Source: Ignavibacteriales bacterium
Lineage (GTDB): Bacteria; Bacteroidota; Ignavibacteria; UBA10030; SZUA-254
DNA: 9,053 bases
Assembly (NCBI GenBank): GCA_016207985.1
Contig: JACQYX010000038.1
Coordinates: 1-9,053 of the forward strand
Direction of reading: 5' to 3'
The position numbers and the translations under genes are program-made. Shown here piece after piece: positions 1 to 5,684 of the stretch. Within the stretch, counting starts at the first letter, position 1; each line of letters starts with the position of its first letter. The notes beneath the pieces were generated by a model. That model ran no database searches and was not told where the DNA came from. It was given only the letters and a program-made list of their open reading frames with translations.

Positions 1-285
1 GGTTAGATAACCGATTTCTAAATTAGTAAGGAAGATAATTCCAAGGTGAACGGGATTAATCGAATAGGCGGTTGCAATAGGAATAATGAGCGGCACTACC
101 ACGATGATTGCCGAAAAAATATCCATCATCATACCGACCATGAGAAGGAAAATGTTAAGAAGAATGAGGAAAACTTCTCTGCTCGAAATGAATTGCTGGA
201 TGAGATCGAAAAGTTTCATCGGCACTTCTTCATCGATGAGATAATTCGTCAAACCCATAGCACATCCAAGAATAACGATGATTGC
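1..285 (-). pseudogene. dctM: Downstream part of dctM after the in-frame stop, cut by the window edge
   Basis: This is the same reading frame as the dctM ORF to its right, continuing without any further stop for 95 codons to the window edge. The translation starts AIIVILGCAMGLTNYL and later contains LLMVGMMMDIFSAIIVV and PVHLGIIFLTNLEIGYLT. These are typical of the C-terminal half of TRAP large permeases, where a glycine/methionine-rich D-containing helix precedes an 'NxEIGYLTPP'-like segment. No plausible start with a ribosome binding site is seen after the stop, so this piece is probably made only if the TGA is read through or is a sequence error. The family is normally about 430 residues, so roughly 50 residues should lie beyond the left edge. 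Confidence 0.85.
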
Positions 286-1143
286 TCAGACAAGTACCAT
301 GCTTTCTTTCATGATGCGCGGAATGTCGGAAAAGAGTTTGAGATCTTTGTAAATAAATACTTCGACAAATAGCACGTAGAATGCTGTTACGGCAGCGGCT
401 TCGGTTGCCGAGAAGAGACCGCCATAAATGCCGCCGATGATGAGAAATGGTAATGGTATTTCCCACATTGCATCTTTGCTCGCTGCCAATACGTTTTTCC
501 AATTGAACGGGATTACTTGCATAAACGATTTTTTCCCTTGCCTCATGCTGTAGATTGAAAGGATGATGACAAGAAAAATACCTGGAACAATTCCTGCGAC
601 GAAGAGTTTGTCGATTGAAACATCGGGAATATTCCCGCCAACTGTTCGTGAGTTTGCGGCGACCATTGAAAACAATATCAACGGTAAACTTGGAGGGAAG
701 AGTAATCCCAAACTACCCGAAGTGGTTAGCAGACCGAGCGAGAATTTTTCAGGATATTTTTCCTGAACAAGAATCGGATATAGCAAACCGCCGAGAGCGA
801 CAATTGTAACACCGGAAGCTCCAGTAAATGCGGTGAAAACGGCGCACGATACAAGGGCGACGATTGCCAAGCCGCCCGGCATCCAGCCGAAGAATGCCTG
901 TGAGAGTGCAACAAGCCGCTTAGGTGTTTTACTCTCCGCCAATATATATCCGGCAAATGTGAAAAGTGGAATTGCAATAAGTGTCGGCTGGCTCGCCAGT
1001 CGGTACATCTCAACTATAACCGCAGATGTATCGATATCTGCGGCGTGAAATGCGAGAAGTGCAACCGTTCCGATGATCGCAAACAAAGGAGATCCTAAGA
1101 ATGCCAATGCTATTAGAAGTAAGCCGTATAGTATCGTCTCCAT
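286..1143 (-). CDS. dctM: TRAP transporter large permease DctM, truncated by in-frame TGA
   Basis: Large membrane subunit of a TRAP transporter, the part that carries out Na+- or H+-coupled translocation across the inner membrane. The ORF gives 285 residues against about 430 for the family. Visible family features are the N-terminal hydrophobic helix (METILYGLLL), PLFTFAGYILAES at about 59-71, the GASG loop at 108-111 followed by ALGGLLYPIL, and LLFPPSLPL at 147-155 (the conserved 'PPS' segment). Codon 286 is TGA, inside what should be a transmembrane helix (MVLV-stop-AIIVILG), and the frame is open again immediately after it. The ATG overlaps the dctQ stop by one base (TGATG), with no clear Shine-Dalgarno site, so translation is probably coupled to dctQ. 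The identity is secure. Whether the stop is real, making this a pseudogene, or a base-call error is open. Confidence 0.9.
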   Translation of the reverse strand: METILYGLLLIALAFLGSPLFAIIGTVALLAFHAADIDTSAVIVEMYRLASQPTLIAIPLFTFAGYILAESKTPKRLVALSQAFFGWMPGGLAIVALVSCAVFTAFTGASGVTIVALGGLLYPILVQEKYPEKFSLGLLTTSGSLGLLFPPSLPLILFSMVAANSRTVGGNIPDVSIDKLFVAGIVPGIFLVIILSIYSMRQGKKSFMQVIPFNWKNVLAASKDAMWEIPLPFLIIGGIYGGLFSATEAAAVTAFYVLFVEVFIYKDLKLFSDIPRIMKESMVLV

Positions 1144-1685
1144 CAGGCACTCGTAGAAGATACACTATTAGGTGGATTCGTATCTTGCGGTGGTCTTAAC
1201 GCTTCAATCATGTGCTCGATCGTGCGGATTAAAAATCTGAAAGCCATCAATCCAAATCCAACCGGTATGATAAGCTGAAACCACCACGCAGGGAAATTTA
1301 TTTGACCGATTGCAAAAAGTAATTCTCCGGTTTCAATCTCACTCTGGAGAAATACCCAACCGGCATGTGCTAAAAATGTTGTAACGGTACAGGCGAAAAG
1401 ATTTGTGAGTATGCGGGCGATATTTACAAATTTTGGTGAAGCAAATCGAGTAATCAGATCGAGGTTGATGTGCTTCTCTTGTTGTGTTGCAAGCGAAGCA
1501 CCGAGAAATCCAATCCATAAAACTAAATGCCGTAGAAATGGATCGCCCCATAGAAAGCCGGTCGAAAAAAGATTGCGGAGGATTACTTGCAAGAAGGCAA
1601 GCACGATCATGAAACCAAGCAGCAGAACAACAAGCGAGCCCTCTAACTTTGAGAGTATGCGGCTAATCGCTTTGACGAGCTTCAT
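1143..1685 (-). CDS. dctQ: TRAP transporter small permease DctQ
   Basis: Small membrane subunit of a TRAP transporter, which joins DctM to form the inner-membrane complex that docks the binding protein. It is 180 residues, normal for the family. Four hydrophobic segments are visible at about 16-36, 50-67, 91-113 and 132-154. The stretch FLQVILRNLF followed by WGDPFLRHLVLWIGFLGA and then KHINLD (71-76) matches the conserved DctQ pattern (R-N, W, LGA, HI-D). A proline- and serine-rich tail ends the protein. The ATG overlaps the dctP stop in an ATGA arrangement, and the stop overlaps the dctM start as TGATG. No Shine-Dalgarno site is evident upstream, so expression probably depends on translational coupling within the operon. 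The frame is intact. Confidence 0.93.
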   Translation of the reverse strand: MKLVKAISRILSKLEGSLVVLLLGFMIVLAFLQVILRNLFSTGFLWGDPFLRHLVLWIGFLGASLATQQEKHINLDLITRFASPKFVNIARILTNLFACTVTTFLAHAGWVFLQSEIETGELLFAIGQINFPAWWFQLIIPVGFGLMAFRFLIRTIEHMIEALRPPQDTNPPNSVSSTSA

Positions 1686-2701
1686 CGGGAAGTTTTATTG
1701 TTATTAGAACGAAAATCGTACACGACCTTCTCGACCCTGTTGAGAAGATCCTCTGAATACAATTTCCCGACAAGCAATCGGCGGGCTTTTTTACCGATCT
1801 CTTCGTATTCGGCCGTAACTTTTTTTGATGGCGGCTCAGTTATTGTGATTCCGTTTTTTCTTAAGGTTTCAATCGATTTTTCGTTGTCTCGCCGACTGAG
1901 CAGGGTAAGCTTCTCCATGTATTTTTTACCGTTGCGTTTTAAAATTTCTTGAAGATCGGGGGGAAGTTCGTTGAACTTTTTCTTCGAGATCACGACTGCA
2001 CCCATCGAATTTGCCAATGATACATTGAGCATATATTTGACGCGGGAAAACCATTGAAGTGCGATGGAAGCAAGAGGTGATGAATATACACCATTGATGA
2101 GTCCGGTCTGGAGTGAAGTGAGAACATCGTTGATGGTGAGAGGAATCGGATTAATGTTCATAGCTTTGAAAGCTGCTTCGGCAATCGGGTCACCTTCCCA
2201 CATCCACATCTTAACTTTCTTCATATCTTCAGGAGTTTTCACCTGGGTATTTGTGAAAACATAAACAAGCCCGACTTCTGCCCATCCTAAATTTATATAT
2301 CCGCCTTCTTCGATTGCTTCGTTGAATTCGTCGTTGAAAGTTTTGTAAATCAGGTCGACTTCATCATGATTTCGGAAGAGAAATGGTGAATCGAGGATGC
2401 GAACTTTGGGTGCGATGGATGTCATTCCGACACCGGTGATGCCGGCCCTATGCAATTGTCCGAGTTTGATTTTGCGCAAAACATCTTTTTCATCTCCCTG
2501 TACCATTCCCGGATAAATTCGGAAGCCAAGTTGACCGCCGCTCTCTTTCCTGACAGCGTTATTAAATTCTTTCATTACATTCATCCAGGTGCTTCCCTCG
2601 GGTGCAACAGTAGCAAATTTAATTATATATTGCTGTGAAAGAAGTTGTGTTGAGAATGCAACTACAAATAAAATTCCGATGATTATATCACTCTTCTTCA
2701 A
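1682..2701 (-). CDS. dctP: TRAP transporter periplasmic binding protein, DctP family (Tp0957/TatP-like)
   Basis: Periplasmic solute-binding subunit of a TRAP transporter, 339 residues. A hydrophobic signal peptide covers about 1-22 and has no lipobox Cys. The mature protein begins with IIKFATVAPEGSTW (26-39), the usual DctP first strand, and has the late family block LTINDVLTSLQTGLINGVYSSP (188-209). Classical DctP proteins carry an Arg in an 'IRVP'-like segment that binds the substrate carboxylate. Here the equivalent is KMWMWEGDP (164-172), with Trp166 at the Arg position. That is the pattern I know from binding proteins paired with TatT, such as T. pallidum Tp0957, and it argues against simple reliance on the classical carboxylate anchor. 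The start is TTG, supported by a GGAG six bases upstream. The gene overlaps the TatT gene by 14 nt and dctQ by 4 nt. The ligand cannot be told from sequence. Confidence 0.93.
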   Translation of the reverse strand: MKKSDIIIGILFVVAFSTQLLSQQYIIKFATVAPEGSTWMNVMKEFNNAVRKESGGQLGFRIYPGMVQGDEKDVLRKIKLGQLHRAGITGVGMTSIAPKVRILDSPFLFRNHDEVDLIYKTFNDEFNEAIEEGGYINLGWAEVGLVYVFTNTQVKTPEDMKKVKMWMWEGDPIAEAAFKAMNINPIPLTINDVLTSLQTGLINGVYSSPLASIALQWFSRVKYMLNVSLANSMGAVVISKKKFNELPPDLQEILKRNGKKYMEKLTLLSRRDNEKSIETLRKNGITITEPPSKKVTAEYEEIGKKARRLLVGKLYSEDLLNRVEKVVYDFRSNNNKTSR

Positions 2702-3581
2702 TGTTATCTCCGTTGGTTACGTCAAATAATTCATGCATCTTCTTCCTCAGTAGAACCGCTTTTCTTTTTGCGATTGCATTAGACAAGCGTGCTTGAGGAA
2801 GTATATCGATAGAGGTCGTGTCGACGATAGTGAGACAGTTCTCGAATAATTCCTTATCCTGAGTTTGAACTGCATTGGAACGTGCATAATACACGTAAGT
2901 CATTAAAAATTTTCCGCTGTTGATTTTAATGCATTCCTCGAAATGTTTTTTCGAGATCTCGGGATCGCCGCCGAGCAGCTTAGGTCGGCTTCCGAATAAT
3001 GTTCCGAGAAAGAAGTGTGCGCCACCGTAAAAATATGATGACTCTCTTTCTACTACAAATTTCATCATTGCTTCAACTTTCGGAAGGTCAGCGATGGCGG
3101 AGGGGTCTGTAAGCGTCAAGCTGATATAGCTTCCCCATCCGATCGCAGTCCAGAATATTATTGGAATGTCATCTTTGGAAAATGTTTGCAATGCAGTCGT
3201 GAAATCATCGATGTTTTTATTTTGAGCCTCTGCAAAGATTTCATTTCTATTCAGAATCTCCATCCCGAAATTTTTACTACGAAGATAAAAGAAACGTGCA
3301 CGGTCGACGCTGTCATCTTCCACGAAGCCGAGTGCATAACTTGAATATCCCATCGATGCGAGAAATTGATAATGCTCGTTTTCAGGATCGCTCTTTAGGA
3401 TTGTTTCGAGGAGTTTTAAGTTGGAAGCGATACTGACTTCTGCAATTCCGAGGTCTTGTTCCTCGTTCAACACGTCGAATCCGTTATCCATTATTCCTCC
3501 AAGGGATTTAACGGCAATCTGTTGAAAGCAACCCGAGAAAACGAAGAGAAGAATTGTGAGAGTGATTGTGATTATTTTCAT
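2688..3581 (-). CDS. tatT: TatT-family TPR lipoprotein of a TRAP transporter (TPAT)
   Basis: Lipoprotein partner of the TRAP binding protein, 297 residues from the ATG at 3581. Residues 1-17 form a lipoprotein signal ending FVFSGC, with Cys18 as the lipidated residue. The rest is mostly helical and has TPR-like A/G/Y patterning. The segment HFFLGTLFGSRP followed by LLGGDPEISKKHFEECIKI is characteristic of the TatT family (compare T. pallidum Tp0956), where 'LGGDPEKAxxHFExAL' is the hallmark. In the characterised case TatT is a trimeric, pore-bearing periplasmic lipoprotein that binds the TRAP binding protein and is thought to assist ligand delivery. An upstream in-frame TTG (3623) would add 14 residues before the signal peptide; I reject it because the ATG gives a proper lipoprotein signal. 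No Shine-Dalgarno site is seen. It is the first gene of the operon. Confidence 0.88.
   Translation of the reverse strand: MKIITITLTILLFVFSGCFQQIAVKSLGGIMDNGFDVLNEEQDLGIAEVSIASNLKLLETILKSDPENEHYQFLASMGYSSYALGFVEDDSVDRARFFYLRSKNFGMEILNRNEIFAEAQNKNIDDFTTALQTFSKDDIPIIFWTAIGWGSYISLTLTDPSAIADLPKVEAMMKFVVERESSYFYGGAHFFLGTLFGSRPKLLGGDPEISKKHFEECIKINSGKFLMTYVYYARSNAVQTQDKELFENCLTIVDTTSIDILPQARLSNAIAKRKAVLLRKKMHELFDVTNGDNIEEE
2708..2711 (-). promoter_or_regulatory. Shine-Dalgarno site fixing the TTG start of dctP
   Basis: On the minus strand GGAG lies six bases before a TTG at 2701-2699. It sits inside the last codons of the TatT gene, whose TGA stop comes only four codons after the TTG begins. This arrangement supports the TTG as the true dctP start and suggests translational coupling of the two proteins that are expected to act together. 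Confidence 0.65.
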
Positions 3582-3591
3582 ACTTGTTGAT

Positions 3592-3619
3592 AATATACAA
3601 AAAGTTGTAGAGAAGTGAA
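3592..3619 (-). promoter_or_regulatory. Candidate promoter for the tatT-dctPQM operon
   Basis: On the minus strand TTCACT (3619-3614) and TATATT (3597-3592) are separated by 16 bases, four and five matches to the sigma-70 consensus. The -10-like box lies only ten bases before the tatT ATG, which would make the transcript nearly leaderless and would fit the missing Shine-Dalgarno site. The region is AT-rich, so chance matches are likely. The call is weak. Confidence 0.25.
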
Positions 3620-3628
3620 ACAAAGATT

Positions 3629-3657
3629 TTGGAAGTTAATTTAAAAAAGTTTAATAT
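3629..3657 (+). promoter_or_regulatory. Candidate promoter for the response regulator-kinase operon
   Basis: TTGGAA (3629-3634) and TAATAT (3652-3657) are separated by 17 bases, each with four of six consensus matches, giving a leader of about 55 nt before the ATG at 3718. AGTTAAT (3634-3640) and AGTTTAAT (3648-3655) form an imperfect direct repeat across the spacer. OmpR-type regulators bind tandem direct repeats, but the 14-base period is not the usual 10-11, so I treat it only as a possible operator. The surrounding AT-richness lowers confidence. Confidence 0.3.
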
Positions 3658-3705
3658 TCCAATGAGTCAAAATTCATAAAGATGGACAATTTTAACAAGA
3701 AGTCT

Positions 3706-3710
3706 GGAGG
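3706..3710 (+). promoter_or_regulatory. Shine-Dalgarno site of the response regulator
   Basis: GGAGG lies seven bases before the ATG at 3718. This strong site fixes the start there and rules out the in-frame ATG at 3682, which would add 12 residues ahead of the canonical MKILLVEDE beginning. Confidence 0.85.
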
Positions 3711-3717
3711 ATATCGC

Positions 3718-4389
3718 ATGAAAATACTCCTCGTAGAAGATGAGAAAAAAGTAGCCAAATTCATACAGCAAGGATTGGAGGAAGAGAAATTCGCCGTGAC
3801 AGTTGCTCATGATGGAGAACAGGGATTAAAACAAGCTCTCGTGGGGAACTTCGATCTGATCATCTTAGACATTTTACTACCGCAAAAGGATGGTATAACG
3901 GTTCTCAAAGAGCTGAGAGGAAAAAAATTCAATATACCGGTGATTATGCTAACTGCGAAGAGTGCTACCGAAGATAAGGTAGAAGGTTTGGACAGCGGAG
4001 CGGATGATTATCTGACAAAACCATTTGCGTTTGCCGAGCTGCTTGCCCGTGTACGATCATTGCTTCGTCGCGGTGCAAAAGAGAAATCGACGATATTGAA
4101 AGTTGCAGATTTACATCTCGATATTGTCTCGCACAAAGCGAAGCGTGGGGATAGAATGATCGAGCTTACTGGAAAAGAATATGCACTTCTCGAGTACTTC
4201 ATGCGAAACGTCAATCGTACGCTTACACGTACGATCATTTCCGAGCATATCTGGAATTATAACTTCGATACGGGTACTAACGTTATAGATGTCTACATAA
4301 ATCACCTTCGCAGTAAAATCGATGACGGATTCGAGAAAAAGCTTATCAGCACGGTGCGAGGCGTTGGATATGTTATGAAGGATGAATAG
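3718..4389 (+). CDS. OmpR/PhoB-family response regulator
   Basis: Cytoplasmic transcription factor of a two-component system, 223 residues, a normal length. The receiver domain covers about 1-115 and has every key residue: acidic pair Glu7/Asp8 in MKILLVEDE, phospho-acceptor Asp51 (LIILDILLP), Thr79 (VIMLTAK), switch Tyr98 and Lys101 (DDYLTKPF). A winged-helix DNA-binding domain covers about 125-223, with LTGKEYALLEYFM, the recognition-helix region NVIDVYINHLRSKID and the C-terminal hairpin ISTVRGVGYVM. The overall pattern resembles the CusR/CopR/MprA branch, but this does not prove metal sensing. The partner kinase follows one base after the stop. It is divergent from the TRAP operon and could regulate it, itself, or distant genes. 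The gene looks intact, unlike its kinase. Confidence 0.95.
   Translation: MKILLVEDEKKVAKFIQQGLEEEKFAVTVAHDGEQGLKQALVGNFDLIILDILLPQKDGITVLKELRGKKFNIPVIMLTAKSATEDKVEGLDSGADDYLTKPFAFAELLARVRSLLRRGAKEKSTILKVADLHLDIVSHKAKRGDRMIELTGKEYALLEYFMRNVNRTLTRTIISEHIWNYNFDTGTNVIDVYINHLRSKIDDGFEKKLISTVRGVGYVMKDE
4378..4382 (+). promoter_or_regulatory. Shine-Dalgarno site choosing the kinase start at 4391
   Basis: AAGGA, within the last codons of the response regulator, ends eight bases before the ATG at 4391. An in-frame ATG at 4382 overlaps this site and cannot use it. The 4391 start (MFWWLKSIRARL) also gives the usual short cytoplasmic N-terminus before the first membrane helix. Confidence 0.65.
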
Positions 4390-4390
4390 C

Positions 4391-5620
4391 ATGTTTTGGT
4401 GGCTCAAATCGATTCGTGCACGTCTTACGTTTTGGTATTCACTTCTGCTTCTTACGACACTCATCGCTTTCGGTTTGATTGCATATACCTATTCTCGCCA
4501 GCAGCTTTCGGACAGCCTCGATCTCTCGCTTAGTAATGAAGTAAAATGGGTTAAGAATTTTATCGAGCCAAAAGCAGGCAAAGTAAAGCCAAGCAAACGA
4601 TTCACAATTAAGAAGAAGACTCCTAATATTCGTCAACAATTACCAGCAGTTCCGCCGGACAGTTTGGAAATGAGTGAAGCAGATGAAGAGATTTGGAATC
4701 AGATATACGAGCATGCTCTTCTAAATCCTAAAAAAACCATGATTGAAGTAGCCGATAAGAAAGGTGCGATCATATTTCGTTCTTTCACTGTCGGTGAAGA
4801 TAGTTTCGTGATTGGTGAAGCTCCACTCAATACAATTAAAATAAGCACCGTAAAAAACGGAAGGGGAGAAAATCTCCGTGTAGCATCTACCTCTACCAAG
4901 GTTAACAATATTTATGTTGCCTATCCGCTTGCCGAGTTAAATGAGCTGCTGGACAATCTTTTTTCGATTTTTCTTATCCTCGTCCCGATAGCACTGGCAT
5001 TTTCAATTGGAGGAGGGTGGTTTCTTGCATATAAATCGTTACGACCGGTTGACAATGTTACAAAAACTGTACAGCAGATTACAGCGCACAACTTGGATCA
5101 GCAGATTCCTGAAAGAAGAGTGAATGATGAAATAGGTCGTTTGATATCGACGTTCAACGGTATGATTGTACGATTGCGAAAGTCGTTCGAGCAAGTAAGG
5201 CAATTTTCCGTAGATGCATCGCACGAGCTGCGTACGCCACTTACCATAATGAGGGGAGAAGTCGAGCTTGCTCTACGAAGTCCGAAAGAAAACGAAGAGT
5301 ATCATAGGATTTTGGCAAGTATATTAGAAGAAGTTATTCACCTTTCTACTATCATCGATAATCTCCTGACATTATCAAAAGCTGATCTTGGTCAACAGGA
5401 AATCTTATTCAAAGAACGGGTCAACCTTAAAGAGTTGATGGACGAGCTGCTCGAGGATGGGGAGATCATAGCGATGAAAAAGAACATTTTCATCAACCTC
5501 AGGAATAACGAAAACCTCTTGATTTTTGGAGATCGATCACGCCTGAGGCAGCTTCTCTTAAATCTCATTGATAATGCTGTCAAATATACACCAGAAAAAG
5601 GCAGAGTAGACCTGAATTGA
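4391..5620 (+). CDS. Sensor histidine kinase lacking most of its ATP-binding domain
   Basis: Inner-membrane sensor kinase paired with the upstream regulator; 409 residues from the ATG at 4391. Order of parts: first membrane helix about 14-34; a periplasmic sensor region about 35-188 with no recognised fold; second membrane helix about 190-214; a HAMP linker to about 263 (YKSLRPVDNVTKTVQQI...DEIGRLISTFNGM); and a HisKA dimerisation domain with the phospho-acceptor His278 (FSVDASHELRTPLTIM). The N box is present (NLIDNAVKYTPEKG, from Asn391). The protein then stops at VDLN, before the G1 (DxGxG), F and G2 boxes that bind ATP. The expected C-terminal end of the kinase follows at once in another frame (see 5616-5675), so the gene has suffered an internal deletion. 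As it stands the product should not autophosphorylate. It might still dimerise, sense, or be phosphorylated in trans. Confidence 0.9.
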   Translation: MFWWLKSIRARLTFWYSLLLLTTLIAFGLIAYTYSRQQLSDSLDLSLSNEVKWVKNFIEPKAGKVKPSKRFTIKKKTPNIRQQLPAVPPDSLEMSEADEEIWNQIYEHALLNPKKTMIEVADKKGAIIFRSFTVGEDSFVIGEAPLNTIKISTVKNGRGENLRVASTSTKVNNIYVAYPLAELNELLDNLFSIFLILVPIALAFSIGGGWFLAYKSLRPVDNVTKTVQQITAHNLDQQIPERRVNDEIGRLISTFNGMIVRLRKSFEQVRQFSVDASHELRTPLTIMRGEVELALRSPKENEEYHRILASILEEVIHLSTIIDNLLTLSKADLGQQEILFKERVNLKELMDELLEDGEIIAMKKNIFINLRNNENLLIFGDRSRLRQLLLNLIDNAVKYTPEKGRVDLN

Positions 5621-5675
5621 AGTCAAAAGCGAGCTAAATAAAGGCAGCACTTTTTCTGTTTATCTCCCACTTTAA
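5616..5675 (+). pseudogene. Displaced C-terminal remnant of the histidine kinase
   Basis: Reading from 5616, one base out of the kinase frame, gives IEVKSELNKGSTFSVYLPL followed by TAA at 5673-5675. This is the standard end of a histidine-kinase ATP-binding domain (compare 'IEVxSExGKGSTFxVxLPL'). It begins a few codons after the N-box segment ends in the upstream frame. In related kinases the two segments are about 60-70 residues apart, so that stretch, with the G1, F and G2 boxes, is missing here, and the join is out of frame. The original stop lies nine bases from the stop of the convergent gene, which is normal spacing for a compact genome. Confidence 0.85.
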
Positions 5676-5684
5676 ATTTTATGG

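Noticed and set aside
286..288. TGA in dctM as selenocysteine or as a reassigned glycine codon
   Set aside because: No convincing SECIS-like hairpin follows the TGA, TRAP permeases are not known selenoproteins, and several intact genes in the window use TGA as their normal stop, which excludes a code with TGA as glycine.
46..372. Plus-strand ORF of 108 codons rich in His and Asn
   Set aside because: It is the antisense shadow of dctM. The composition is what reverse reading of a hydrophobic membrane gene gives, and there is no ribosome binding site or family-like motif.
3582..3623. N-terminal extension of TatT from a TTG at 3623
   Set aside because: It would put 14 extra residues ahead of a complete lipoprotein signal peptide, and it has no supporting ribosome binding site.
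5676..5684. Bidirectional terminator between the kinase remnant and the barrel gene
   Set aside because: The gap between the two stops is nine bases, and I see no stem-loop with a T-run there.
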